Made by a program: the position numbers and the translations under genes. From AP-15 sp963796155 (lineage in GTDB: Bacteria > Pseudomonadota > Alphaproteobacteria > ATCC43930 > CGMCC-115725): a stretch of DNA of 64,000 nucleotides. Location of the stretch: the NCBI GenBank assembly GCA_963796155.1, contig CAWCKT010000015.1, positions 62,001 to 126,000 on the forward strand, read 5' to 3'. The notes under the pieces are model-generated. The model saw only the letters and a program-made list of their open reading frames with translations. It ran no database searches and was not told where the DNA came from. Shown here piece by piece: positions 16,464 through 25,101 of the stretch (position 1 is the first letter of the stretch; each line of letters starts with the position of its first letter).

Positions 16464-17381
16464 ATGGACATCTACCTCCCGATCGCCGAGGTGTCGCTCG
16501 ACGTGTTCGTCCTGCTCGGCCTGGGGGGCGTAGTCGGTTTTCTCTCGGGCGTCTTCGGCGTCGGCGGCGGCTTCCTGCTCACCCCGCTCTTGATCTTTAT
16601 CGGCGTGCCGCCGACGGTCGCCGTCGCCTCCTCAGCCAACCAGCTCGTCGGCGCCTCGGTCTCGGGGGTGCTTGCCCATTGGCGGCGCGGCAACGTCGAT
16701 TTCAAAATGGGCTACGTGTTGCTGGCCGGCGGACTCGCCGGTTCGGTTCTGGGAGTATGGATCTTCACATTTTTAAAACAGCTGGGGCAGATCGAGCTCA
16801 CGATTTCCGTCTGTTATGTGCTTCTTCTCGGGACGCTCGGTGCGTTGATGATGATCGAGAGCATCCGCACCCAATTGCGGCTGCACCGGCCGGGAGCCGC
16901 GCGGCGAAAGCTGCATCAGCACAACTGGATGCACGGTCTGCCACTAAAGGCGCGGTTCCGGCGGTCGAAGCTTTACATCAGCGCGCTGCTGCCGATCGGG
17001 CTTGGTTTCGTGGTCGGCGTGTTCAGCGCGATTCTCGGCATCGGCGGAGGCTTCATCATGGTGCCGGCGATGATTTACATGCTCGGGATGCCAACCGCCG
17101 TGGTGCCGGGGACCTCGCTGCTGCAAATCATTTTCGTCGCCGCCAATGTGACGCTGCTGCAAGCTTACACCAACCGCACGGTCGACGCCGTGCTTGCCCT
17201 CGTTCTACTCGTTGGCGGTGTGATAGGTGCCCGGGTCGGCAGCCGGTTCGGAACGCGGCTGCGCGGCGAGCAGCTTCGCCTCCTGCTCGCTTTGATGGTG
17301 CTCGCTGTCGCTGCAAAGCTTGCGTTCGACCTGACCGTGCCTCCGAAGGATCCGTACTCCATCGCCTCGGAAAAGCAATGA
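16464..17381 (+). CDS. TauE/SafE-family sulfite/organosulfonate-type permease
   Basis: This is an integral membrane protein of about 305 residues with two repeats of the TauE/SafE signature: GVVGFLSGVFGVGGGFLLTP near residue 25 and the parallel GFVVGVFSAILGIGGGFIMV near 190. Several other hydrophobic helices are present. Members transport sulfur-containing anions or related organic anions. A GTG at 16428 would add 12 residues; ATG 16464 is preferred. The next gene encodes the TIGR02186 protein, the usual partner of this permease in alphaproteobacteria. Confidence 0.88.
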   Translation: MDIYLPIAEVSLDVFVLLGLGGVVGFLSGVFGVGGGFLLTPLLIFIGVPPTVAVASSANQLVGASVSGVLAHWRRGNVDFKMGYVLLAGGLAGSVLGVWIFTFLKQLGQIELTISVCYVLLLGTLGALMMIESIRTQLRLHRPGAARRKLHQHNWMHGLPLKARFRRSKLYISALLPIGLGFVVGVFSAILGIGGGFIMVPAMIYMLGMPTAVVPGTSLLQIIFVAANVTLLQAYTNRTVDAVLALVLLVGGVIGARVGSRFGTRLRGEQLRLLLALMVLAVAAKLAFDLTVPPKDPYSIASEKQ

Positions 17382-17418
17382 GCCGAGCGCACCGGAAATC
17401 CTACCGGGGTCGCAGCGG

Positions 17419-18189
17419 ATGAGCGCACGTGTCAGCGGGTTCGCGGACCGTCCCTTGGGCCGGCCCTTCCAGCTGCTGGCGCTGATGTTGTTTTGGACTG
17501 CGCCGGCACACGCCCAAGCTCTAGTCGCCGATCTCACCAGCCATCTGATTGCGATCACGACCGGCTTTACCGGTGCCGCGGTGGTGCTGTTCGGAGCGAT
17601 CGATGGACCGGGTGACGTCGCAGTCGTGGTACGCGGCCCCGACCGCGAGATGACGGTTCGTCGGAAGAGCCGCATCGCCGGCATTTGGGTGAATTCGCGA
17701 GAGGTGACCTTTGCCAATGTGCCGAGCTTTTATTTCGTTGCCGCGAGCCGGCCGCTCGACGAAATCGTGTCGCCGGCGACCGCGGCGCTCTACCGCCTCG
17801 GCAGCAAGAGCCTGCAGCTGAAGGCTCAGACCATGGCGCCGCCCGAGGTGGTCGACGAGTTCGCGACCGCACTCGTGCGCACACAACAGAGCGCGAGACT
17901 GTTCCCGAATTCCATCGCGAAGGTCAATTTCATCGGCGAGCGATTGTTTCGCACGACGATCGAGTTTCCCTCGAACGTGCCCACCGGGACCTATCTTGTC
18001 GAGGTGTTCCTGGTCCGCGACAAGGACGTGGTCAGCGGCCAGACGACCCCGCTCGTGGTCTCGAAGGTCGGCATCGATGCCGACGTTTTCGGTTTCGCCG
18101 GTCGGCAACCTGGGCTCTACGGGGCGATTGCCGTGCTCACCGCGATGGTGGCAGGATGGTTGGCAAGTCTGCCGTTCAGAAGCGCCTGA
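17419..18189 (+). CDS. TIGR02186-family predicted transmembrane protein
   Basis: This 256-residue protein has an N-terminal signal-like segment (LALMLFWTAPAHAQA), a soluble region with GPDREMTVRRKSRIAGIWVN, and a C-terminal membrane helix (GAIAVLTAMVAGWLASLPF). It matches the alphaproteobacterial family TIGR02186. The topology suggests a periplasmic domain anchored at the C-terminus. Its place 37 bases behind the TauE-like permease and before a universal stress protein is recurrent, so it is probably an accessory of the permease. Function unknown. Confidence 0.82.
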   Translation: MSARVSGFADRPLGRPFQLLALMLFWTAPAHAQALVADLTSHLIAITTGFTGAAVVLFGAIDGPGDVAVVVRGPDREMTVRRKSRIAGIWVNSREVTFANVPSFYFVAASRPLDEIVSPATAALYRLGSKSLQLKAQTMAPPEVVDEFATALVRTQQSARLFPNSIAKVNFIGERLFRTTIEFPSNVPTGTYLVEVFLVRDKDVVSGQTTPLVVSKVGIDADVFGFAGRQPGLYGAIAVLTAMVAGWLASLPFRSA

Positions 18190-18209
18190 TCCTTCCAGAG
18201 GAGCAGAGA

Positions 18210-18695
18210 ATGGGCCCATTGGAAGAGACCGCGAATCCGCGTGTATTCCTGGTAGTGGTCGACAACTCCGAGGAGCTTCAGACTGCCCTGCACTACGCCG
18301 CGCGCCGCGCGGCCCACACCGGCGGGCGGATCGCGCTGCTCTACGTAATCGAACCCTCGGAGCTGCAGCATTGGGTTTCGATCGAGAACTTGGCCCGTGA
18401 GGAACAGCGAGAAGAAGCCGAGCAGCTGTTGCAGCGGCTCTGTGAGGAAATCGCACCGATCGCCGGGACGATGCCGATCGTCTATATCCGCGAGGGTCCC
18501 CGTCGCGACGAGCTGCTGGCCTTGATCGCCGAGGAGCCGAGCATCTCGATCCTGGTTCTCGCGGCCGGAACCGGGCCGGAAGGACCGGGGCCGCTGATCA
18601 CCTACCTGACCGGCAAACCCGCCGCCCGCCTTCGTATTCCAATCACGATCGTCCCAGGTGGCCTCACCCTGGAGCAGCTCGACGCCGTCAGTTGA
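18210..18695 (+). CDS. Universal stress protein (UspA) family
   Basis: This 161-residue single-Usp-domain protein has the N-terminal strand FLVVVDNSEE, the helix LHYAARRAAHTGG, YIREGPRRDELLALIAEE, and the C-terminal nucleotide-binding loop with VLAAGTGPEGPGPL. The loop departs from the strict G-x2-G-x9-GS ATP motif, so ATP binding is uncertain. The ATG at 18210 follows a GAGGAG ribosome-binding site. It is the third gene in the TauE-TIGR02186-Usp set and likely co-transcribed. Confidence 0.88.
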   Translation: MGPLEETANPRVFLVVVDNSEELQTALHYAARRAAHTGGRIALLYVIEPSELQHWVSIENLAREEQREEAEQLLQRLCEEIAPIAGTMPIVYIREGPRRDELLALIAEEPSISILVLAAGTGPEGPGPLITYLTGKPAARLRIPITIVPGGLTLEQLDAVS

Positions 18696-18828
18696 TGTGC
18701 GCTGACGTGATGTGCTGCGGTTTTGCCGCCCCGGGCCGCGAGGGTAGCCGGGCGGCCGAGGGTTGATTCGGCGGGCCGAGCCCCCCATCCTAGAGACGTA
18801 CCGTTTCCTCTCGCCTTCGGAGCCAGCA

Positions 18829-19389
18829 ATGTTCATCCAGACCGAACAGACCCCGAACCCGGCGACCCTGAAATTCCTACCCGGACGCACGGTCATGGCT
18901 TCGGGCACCGCGAACTTCACCGAGGCGGAGGCGGCCGGCCGGCTGTCGCCTCTGGCGGAGCGGCTCTTCTCTTTGCCGCGGGTGACCGGTGTCTTCCTTG
19001 GTGCCGACTTTATTACGGTGACGAAAGACGGTGATGGCGATTGGTACCAACTGAAGCCGGCAATTCTCGCGGTGATCATGGAACATTTCACTGCGGGCCG
19101 GCCGGTGCTGCTCGCAGCGGCCGCCGACAGTGCGGCAGCCGAAGCAGCTGGGGATGACGAGGACGAAGTTGTTTCTCAGATAAAGGAGCTGCTCGAGACA
19201 CGCGTGCGCCCCGCAGTCGCGCAAGACGGCGGCGATATCATCTTTCACGATTTCGAAGACGGCGTCGTCTATCTTCACATGCAAGGTTCGTGCTCGGGGT
19301 GTCCTAGCTCGACTGCGACGCTCAAGGCGGGTATCGAGAACATGCTTCGTCACTACATCCCCGAGGTCGTAGAAGTACGCGCGGTCTAA
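18829..19389 (+). CDS. NifU-family Fe-S scaffold/carrier protein (Nfu type)
   Basis: This 186-residue protein has an N-terminal Nfu domain (MFIQTEQTPNPATLKFLPG) and a C-terminal NifU domain with the Fe-S ligand motif GSCSGCPSSTATLK (C-x2-C) and RPAVAQDGGDIIFHDF. The N-terminal domain plus C-x2-C arrangement is the mitochondrial/alphaproteobacterial Nfu type, which passes 4Fe-4S clusters to client enzymes. The client here is unknown; MiaB, encoded about 4.3 kb downstream, is a radical-SAM protein needing such clusters. ATG 18829 is used. Confidence 0.93.
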   Translation: MFIQTEQTPNPATLKFLPGRTVMASGTANFTEAEAAGRLSPLAERLFSLPRVTGVFLGADFITVTKDGDGDWYQLKPAILAVIMEHFTAGRPVLLAAAADSAAAEAAGDDEDEVVSQIKELLETRVRPAVAQDGGDIIFHDFEDGVVYLHMQGSCSGCPSSTATLKAGIENMLRHYIPEVVEVRAV

Positions 19390-19542
19390 CGCCCTTTCCG
19401 GCGCTCCTCGCGACATCGGCTTCCGCCCGCCGGGGTCGGGATGTTGCCGATCCAGGTTTTGGTAGTCGGCGGCAGACCAGGGTGATGACCGCAACCTGCG
19501 GCGCGCGATGAGGGGTACAACCTCAACGGGTCTGCGACGCGT

Positions 19543-20265
19543 ATGACCGGAACAACGCTGGGTCCGATCGTACTGGCGCTCAATTCGGCAGGGTTGGGCT
19601 GCTCGGCGGTGGTTGCCGCTGGTGAGACTGTGCTCGGCGCCGAGCGGTTTGCGATCGAGCACGGCCAGGCCGAGAGGCTCCTCCCGATGGTGGATACCGT
19701 GATGGGCCAGGCGGGGTTGTCGGCGTCCGCGCTCGATATCATAGGGACGACAATCGGACCCGGCAGTTTTACTGGCATCCGTGTTGGACTTGCTGCCGCA
19801 CGCGGGATAGCGCTCGCGACACGTGCGGCGCTGATCGGGGTGACCGGTTTCGAAGCGGTGGCCGCCAACCTCGTGGCATCGGCTCACGACCGAGGCGGTG
19901 GTTTCCTTCTCGTCGCTCTGGAAAGCCGCCGGGAGGACCTTTACATCCAGCTCTTCGATCACACGCACACTCCGCTCGGAAACCCGATGGCGGTGATCCC
20001 AGCGGCGCTTGACGAAATACTGTGCCCAATCATTGGCCCAGCACCGCTGCTCGTCGCCGGTGATGCGGCGCAGCGCGCGGCGAGCATACTCGCGCGACGC
20101 CCGGACACGATCGTTGCCCAGGGATCTGCGCCCGATGCGGCCGGCGTCTTGCGGGCGGTGCTCCACCGCTGGCGGCCGGGCGAACGGGCGGCTGAACCAT
20201 TGCCGCTTTACTTACGCCCACCGGACGTAACCATTTCGACCGTGTGCCGCAAGGCCAGCCGGTGA
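19543..20265 (+). CDS. tsaB: tRNA threonylcarbamoyladenosine biosynthesis protein TsaB
   Basis: This 240-residue member of the ASKHA fold lacks the full ATP site, as TsaB does. It has ALNSAGLGCSAVV at the N-terminus, HGQAERLLPMVDTVM, and TTIGPGSFTGIRVGLAAARG (about 67-86). It supports TsaD in making t6A37 on tRNAs. The gene overlaps rimI by four bases (GTGA). A stand-alone rimI follows rather than a fusion. Confidence 0.93.
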   Translation: MTGTTLGPIVLALNSAGLGCSAVVAAGETVLGAERFAIEHGQAERLLPMVDTVMGQAGLSASALDIIGTTIGPGSFTGIRVGLAAARGIALATRAALIGVTGFEAVAANLVASAHDRGGGFLLVALESRREDLYIQLFDHTHTPLGNPMAVIPAALDEILCPIIGPAPLLVAGDAAQRAASILARRPDTIVAQGSAPDAAGVLRAVLHRWRPGERAAEPLPLYLRPPDVTISTVCRKASR

Positions 20266-20732
20266 ACCGCCGTATCGAGCCGGCGTCCCAGGTAATGGCC
20301 CACCCGCTGTCGATTTTGCATTGCGTGTGCTTTCCCGAGAATCCCTGGGACCTCGCAGCGATCACCGAAATAATGCGTATCGGCGGATTTTTCGGCCGAA
20401 TCGCTTGGGAGGATGAGACGCCTGCCGGGTTCGCCTTAGCCCTCGACCTCGGCAAGGAATGCGAGATCCTGTCGCTCGGAGTCGTGCCGGAAAGGCGGCG
20501 CGCCGGGATCGGCTCGGCACTTCTTGAGACCATATGTCTCGAGGCGCGCCTGCGCGGGGCTGAATGCATTGTTCTCGAGGTGGCGGTGGACAACATCGCA
20601 GCAATCGGCCTCTATGCCGCCCGTGGCTTTGTACAAGTCGGTCGCCGCTCGAATTACTACCGGCAGGCGAGTCATCGGGTCGATGCCCTCGTGCTGCGTC
20701 TGCAGCTCGACGACGCCACGATCGCCCCTTGA
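20262..20732 (+). CDS. rimI: Ribosomal-protein alanine N-acetyltransferase RimI-like (GNAT)
   Basis: This GNAT-fold protein of about 156 residues has the acetyl-CoA loop VPERRRAGIGSALLETI (R-x2-G-x-G/A near residue 77) and the C-terminal AAIGLYAARGFVQVGRRSNYY typical of RimI. The start is taken as GTG 20262, overlapping the tsaB stop; an in-frame frame opening at 20244 lies inside tsaB. tsaB-rimI pairing is conserved. RimI acetylates the S18 N-terminus and perhaps other proteins. Confidence 0.88.
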   Translation: MNRRIEPASQVMAHPLSILHCVCFPENPWDLAAITEIMRIGGFFGRIAWEDETPAGFALALDLGKECEILSLGVVPERRRAGIGSALLETICLEARLRGAECIVLEVAVDNIAAIGLYAARGFVQVGRRSNYYRQASHRVDALVLRLQLDDATIAP

Positions 20733-20832
20733 GTTCGTCAAGGCCGGCGCTTTCCTCTCGCTTTGTTAGCCGCCGCGAAATGACTGCTCTTGGGCCGCTC
20801 ACACGATTTGAAGTCGTCGGTGGTTGACCGGA

Positions 20833-20861
20833 TTGCCTCGTCGCTGATTGTTAATTATATT
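20833..20861 (+). promoter_or_regulatory. Predicted promoter of mucR
   Basis: TTGCCT (20833-20838), 17 bases, then TATATT (20856-20861), in an A+T-rich patch (TTAATTATATTTCG) 32 bases before the mucR ATG. The A+T-rich core is also the type of target bound by MucR/Ros proteins, so autoregulation is plausible (inference). Confidence 0.5.
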
Positions 20862-20892
20862 TCGACATCATGCTCACGGTGGGATCCGCAAG

Positions 20893-21309
20893 ATGAACAA
20901 CTCCGACCAGAACAGCGATTTGCTGGCGTTGACAACCGAAATCGTTGCCGCGCACGTTTCCAACAATACGGTATCGGTGGGAGATCTGCCGCAGCTGATC
21001 AACCAGGTATATAATTCTCTGGCGAATATCGGGAACGTACCGCCGCCCCCCGCAGAACGCCCGCAGCCGGCAGTCCCGGTCAAGAAATCCGTTTTCCCGG
21101 ACTACATTGTCTGTCTCGAAGACGGCAAGAAACTGAAGATGCTGAAGCGGCATCTGAAGACCGCCTACAACATGACGCCCGAGGCTTATCGCGAGCGCTG
21201 GGGATTGTCGACCGACTATCCGATGGTCGCTCCCAACTATGCTCGCCAGCGCAGCCGGCTCGCGAAGGAAATCGGTCTCGGAACCCGGGCGCGACGCACG
21301 CGAGCCTGA
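20893..21309 (+). CDS. mucR: MucR/Ros-family zinc-finger transcriptional regulator
   Basis: This 138-residue protein has the conserved Ros/MucR DNA-binding region: DYIVCLEDGKKLKMLKRHLK (about 75-94) and YNMTPEAYRERWGL, followed by YPMVAPNYARQRSRLAKEIGLG. The zinc-finger region has the single N-terminal Cys and His found in MucR-type fingers. It is a global regulator of envelope, motility and virulence or symbiosis genes in alphaproteobacteria. Position between rimI and fur is conserved in the order. ATG 20893. Confidence 0.92.
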   Translation: MNNSDQNSDLLALTTEIVAAHVSNNTVSVGDLPQLINQVYNSLANIGNVPPPPAERPQPAVPVKKSVFPDYIVCLEDGKKLKMLKRHLKTAYNMTPEAYRERWGLSTDYPMVAPNYARQRSRLAKEIGLGTRARRTRA

Positions 21310-21434
21310 TTACGAGGGCCGTTGCGCGACTGGGGTGATGCGGCGTTGGGTTGGGTCACCATCGGTAGGGGCATAGGTTCGTCCGCAAGTTTTGGGTATA
21401 GTGCATATGAACCCCGTGCCACGGTGGAGGCGCG

Positions 21435-21866
21435 ATGATCTCGCGGCTGGAGCAGCTCTGCCTCGATAAGGGTTTGAAGATGACCGAGCAGCGCCGGGTG
21501 ATCGCGCGCGTGCTGTCCGAATCAGCCGATCACCCTGACGTCGAGCAGGTGTATCGGCGAGCGACCGCGATCGATCCGCGTATTAGCATCGCTACGGTCT
21601 ATCGCACCGTGCGGCTGTTTGAAGAGGCCAGCATCCTCGCGCGCCACGACTTCGGCGATGGACGCTCTCGCTACGAAGAAATGCCGAGCGCTCACCACGA
21701 CCATTTGATCGACTTGCAATCCGGTCGGGTGATCGAATTCCGCAACGAAGAGATCGAACGACTGCAAAGAATAGTCGCCGATGAGCTCGGCTACGAACTC
21801 GTCGGCCATCGGCTTGAGCTCTATGCTGTGCCGCGTGGCGGCACGCCGCGGGCCGGCTCGGAATGA
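21435..21866 (+). CDS. fur: Fur-family transcriptional regulator
   Basis: This 143-residue protein has the Fur winged helix (MTEQRRVIARVLSESADHPDVE, split as MTEQRRVIARVLS and SADHPDVE, and ISIATVYRTVRLFEE) and the metal-sensing AHHDHLIDLQSG. The C-terminal Cys pairs of zinc-structured Fur proteins are absent, as in alphaproteobacterial Fur/Mur. A second family member of Irr type is encoded at 43660, so this copy may be the Mur/Fur metal sensor. It is followed at once by the olsB-like gene. Confidence 0.9.
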   Translation: MISRLEQLCLDKGLKMTEQRRVIARVLSESADHPDVEQVYRRATAIDPRISIATVYRTVRLFEEASILARHDFGDGRSRYEEMPSAHHDHLIDLQSGRVIEFRNEEIERLQRIVADELGYELVGHRLELYAVPRGGTPRAGSE

Positions 21867-21882
21867 TGCGCGCCGGTCGTTC

Positions 21883-22851
21883 GTGGGACGCTTCGCCGAG
21901 GCGGAAAGTGCCGACCTGTTTAGCGATGCTCCGCCAGGTCCACTCCGGGGTTCGCCAAGGGCGGGCGGAGTGATCAGCGGCGCCGCGGTCGAGCAACTCG
22001 TCCCGCCGATCGAACCGCCGCGTCCGATCGAAGGCACAACGGCACATGCCGGGGGCCGCATCGTAGATATCCGATCGGGCCCGCTGCAGGTCCGGCTGGC
22101 GGAGACGGTTGCGGACATCGATGCAGCACAGGCGTTGCGCTATCGGATTTTTTACGAGACCTTGGGGGCACGGCCACTGCCCGAGATGCTGCGTCGGCGG
22201 CGCGATTTCGATCGCTTCGACGGCGATTGCGATCATCTGCTTGTCCTCGACCACAGCCGTGGGAGCGGGCGCGATTCAGTTGTCGGAACCTATCGGTTGC
22301 TCCGGCGGGAAGCGGCTCGACGGCTTGGCGGCTTCTATTCTGCTGACGAATACGACATCGCTCCGCTCGTCGCCCATGCCGGCGAAATCCTCGAACTGGG
22401 GCGTTCGTGCGTCGATGCCGCCTATCGCCAGCGACCGGCCATGCAGCTGCTCTGGAACGGGATCGCGGCCTATGCGTTTCATCACGACATCACTTTGATG
22501 TTCGGATGCGCAAGCCTGCCCGGTACCGATCCTGGCGTGCTCGCGATGCTGCTTTCTTATCTGCACCACTACCATCTTGCACCCCCCGCCCTGCGCCCGC
22601 GCGCGCTGGGCGAACGGTATGTCCAAATGCGCCGGCTCTCGATCGGCGCGATAGACCCGGTACTGGCGCTGGCGGCGCTGCCCCCACTCATCAAAGGATA
22701 TTTGCGCCTTGGCGGGTTTGTCGGCGACGGCGCCGTGATCGACCATCAGTTCAACACCACCGATGTTTGTATCTTGGTCAAAACCAACTTAGTTACCGAG
22801 AAATATTCTCGTCATTACTGGCGGAAATTCAAAGGTACATGGTCCGGTTGA
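21883..22851 (+). CDS. olsB: OlsB-like ornithine acyl-ACP N-acyltransferase (GNAT)
   Basis: After a variable N-terminus, the protein shows the OlsB/hemolysin-like acyltransferase core: QALRYRIFYETLGARP, FDGDCDHLLVLD, VVGTYRLLRREAA, EILELGRSCVD and FGCASLPGTDP. OlsB attaches a 3-hydroxyacyl chain to ornithine, giving lyso-ornithine lipid. The start is unclear: GTG 21883 or GTG 21970; the conserved part begins about 22075. The next gene is an acyltransferase of OlsA/PlsC type, so both steps of ornithine-lipid synthesis may be here. Confidence 0.8.
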   Translation: MGRFAEAESADLFSDAPPGPLRGSPRAGGVISGAAVEQLVPPIEPPRPIEGTTAHAGGRIVDIRSGPLQVRLAETVADIDAAQALRYRIFYETLGARPLPEMLRRRRDFDRFDGDCDHLLVLDHSRGSGRDSVVGTYRLLRREAARRLGGFYSADEYDIAPLVAHAGEILELGRSCVDAAYRQRPAMQLLWNGIAAYAFHHDITLMFGCASLPGTDPGVLAMLLSYLHHYHLAPPALRPRALGERYVQMRRLSIGAIDPVLALAALPPLIKGYLRLGGFVGDGAVIDHQFNTTDVCILVKTNLVTEKYSRHYWRKFKGTWSG

Positions 22852-22855
22852 GCGC

Positions 22856-23707
22856 ATGAATTCCTCTATGTTGAGGATTGCGCGCCTCGCGCTCTATTTC
22901 GTCTGGACATTAAGTCTGATGCCGGTGCAATGGGCCGGGTTAGCCCTAGGTTGCAGATGGGTACGCACGCTGCCGGCGTTCTATCATCGCTGGTGTTGTC
23001 GATTGCTCGGGCTTCGAGTTCGCCGGATCGGAAAGCCCACCGCCGACCGCCCCGTGCTGTTCGCGGCAAATCACGTCTCCTATACCGACATCACGGTCCT
23101 TGGCTCGCTCATCCCCGGCTCCTTCATTGCCAAGGCCGAGGTGGCCGACTGGCCGTTTTTCGGCTGGCTTGCCAAATTGCAGCGCACGGTCTTTGTCGAT
23201 CGGCAGGTCCGCAGCATCGCAACCCAGCGCGACGCGATATCCCAAAGGCTGGTCGCCGGCGACGCGCTGATCCTGTTTCCGGAAGGAACGAGCGGGGACG
23301 GCAATCGACCGCTCCCCTTCAAGACGGCACTGTTCGGCGCCGCGGATATCAGAGGCAACGCCAGCCGCGTAGTCGTTCAGCCGGTTTCGCTCGCCTACAC
23401 GCGGCTCGACGGCATCCCGATCGGCAGGTTCTTGCGCCCGTTCTTCTCCTGGTTCGGGACGATGGGTCTGCTACCTCATTTGTGGGGCATGATCGGGCTG
23501 GGTACAGTCGAAGTAGTGGTCCAATTCCATCCGCCCACCCGTCTGGCCGACTGTGGATCGCGCAAGGCGCTGGCCAGCTACTGCTATGCGCGGATTGCCG
23601 GCGGAATGGCCGGCGCGCTCTCCGGTCGGCCGCAGCCGATGCCTAAGCCGCCGGACTCCGAAACGCGCGACACATATTCCACCTCTATCCCGAAGGCAGC
23701 CGCCTGA
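22856..23707 (+). CDS. olsA: OlsA/PlsC-like 1-acyl-glycerol-phosphate or lyso-ornithine-lipid acyltransferase
   Basis: This 283-residue membrane acyltransferase has an N-terminal helix, then the catalytic NHVSYTD block (H-x4-D, about residues 73-79). FPEGTSGDG (glycerol-phosphate-binding EGT motif, about 142) and VVVQPVSLAY follow. It sits five bases behind the OlsB-like gene. By neighbour and family it should acylate lyso-ornithine lipid or lysophosphatidate; sequence alone does not separate the two. ATG 22856. Confidence 0.82.
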   Translation: MNSSMLRIARLALYFVWTLSLMPVQWAGLALGCRWVRTLPAFYHRWCCRLLGLRVRRIGKPTADRPVLFAANHVSYTDITVLGSLIPGSFIAKAEVADWPFFGWLAKLQRTVFVDRQVRSIATQRDAISQRLVAGDALILFPEGTSGDGNRPLPFKTALFGAADIRGNASRVVVQPVSLAYTRLDGIPIGRFLRPFFSWFGTMGLLPHLWGMIGLGTVEVVVQFHPPTRLADCGSRKALASYCYARIAGGMAGALSGRPQPMPKPPDSETRDTYSTSIPKAAA

Positions 23708-23709
23708 TC

Positions 23710-25101
23710 ATGCAAGACGTGCAAGAAGTGTTAACAGAGGGGATGCGGCATGTGACGAACCGTGTCTTCATCAAGACCTACGGCTGCCAGATGAACGTCT
23801 ATGACTCTGCAAGGATGATCGAGCTTCTGGCGCCGCACGGCTTTGTTCCGGTATCGGCGCCGGACGATGCGGATCTGGTCATCTTGAACACCTGCCACAT
23901 CAGAGAAAAGGCAGCTGAGAAAGTGTATTCCGAGCTCGGCAAGATCCACCGGCTGAAGATCGCGAAAGCGCGGCGCGGTGGTGAGATGATCGTCGCAGTG
24001 GGCGGCTGCGTCGCCCAAGCCGAGGGTACCGAGATCCTCCGTAGGGCGCCATTCGTCGATCTCGTATTTGGTCCGCAGAGTTACTATCGACTACCGGGAT
24101 TGGTCGCCCGGGCGTGCCGCAAAGGTGGCGTCGGGGTGCTCGACACCGAGTTTCCCGCCGAACCCAAGTTCGACCACCTGCCCGAAGCCGCGGCGGTAAA
24201 GGGGGTGACCGCCTTCCTGACAGTGCAAGAAGGCTGCGACAAGTTTTGCAGCTTCTGCGTCGTACCCTATACGCGTGGCGCCGAGTATTCGCGTCCGGTG
24301 GCGCAGGTCTTGGCCGAGGCGCGCCACGCCGTCGGTTGCGGGGTGCGCGAGATCACTCTTCTCGGCCAAAACGTGAATGCTTACCACGGAGAGGGCCCGG
24401 ATGGCAGAGACTGGGGTCTGGGCGAACTCGTACGAGCGCTGGCCGAACTGCCCGGCCTCGACCGGATTCGCTATACGACCTCGCACCCGCGCGATGTCGA
24501 CGATGAGCTGATCGCAGCCCATCGTGACGTGCCGCAACTTATGCCCTTCGTGCATCTCCCCCTCCAGAGCGGGGCCGATCGAATCCTAGCCGCAATGAAC
24601 CGGCGGCACACCGCAGACTGGTATCGGCGCATCGTGGAGCGCCTGCGCTCGGTCCGTTCGGACCTCGCGCTCTCGTCGGATCTGATCGTGGGTTTTCCAG
24701 GTGAGGGCGACGAGGATTTCCAGGCCACGCTCGATCTCGTCGACGAGATTGGCTTCGCTCAGGCCTTTTCCTTCAAATATTCAGCCCGGCCCGGTACACC
24801 CGCTGCGTCGGCAGCCGGCCAAGTTCCGGAATCGGTGAAATCCGATCGGCTCGCCGCCTTGCAACGGCTGCTGGACAGGCAACAGCGCAATTTCAACGAG
24901 GCCTGCATTGGACGAGTTCTGCCGGTACTTTTAGAGAAACCGGGCAGGCACGACGGACAACTTGCCGGACGCAGCCCCTATCTTCAAAGCGTCCACGTTG
25001 CGGCGGCCGCGCGGCGGATCGGCGAGATCGTCCCTGTGCTGATTTCAGCAGCGAGCGCAAACAGCCTTTCGGGCTCGGTCGCCCAGGCTGAGGCAGCGTG
25101 A
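23710..25101 (+). CDS. miaB: tRNA-2-methylthio-N6-dimethylallyladenosine synthase MiaB
   Basis: This radical-SAM methylthiotransferase modifies i6A37 of tRNAs. The N-terminal UPF0004 domain starts FIKTYGCQMNVYDS and holds the three Cys of the auxiliary cluster (GCQMN, NTCHIREKA, GGCVAQAEG). The radical-SAM motif is CDKFCSFCVVPYTRG (C-x3-C-x2-C) and a TRAM domain ends the protein. ATG 23710 gives 463 residues. A GTG at 23752, nine bases after AGAGGGG, is an alternative start. The 3' end overlaps phoH by four bases. Confidence 0.95.
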   Translation: MQDVQEVLTEGMRHVTNRVFIKTYGCQMNVYDSARMIELLAPHGFVPVSAPDDADLVILNTCHIREKAAEKVYSELGKIHRLKIAKARRGGEMIVAVGGCVAQAEGTEILRRAPFVDLVFGPQSYYRLPGLVARACRKGGVGVLDTEFPAEPKFDHLPEAAAVKGVTAFLTVQEGCDKFCSFCVVPYTRGAEYSRPVAQVLAEARHAVGCGVREITLLGQNVNAYHGEGPDGRDWGLGELVRALAELPGLDRIRYTTSHPRDVDDELIAAHRDVPQLMPFVHLPLQSGADRILAAMNRRHTADWYRRIVERLRSVRSDLALSSDLIVGFPGEGDEDFQATLDLVDEIGFAQAFSFKYSARPGTPAASAAGQVPESVKSDRLAALQRLLDRQQRNFNEACIGRVLPVLLEKPGRHDGQLAGRSPYLQSVHVAAAARRIGEIVPVLISAASANSLSGSVAQAEAA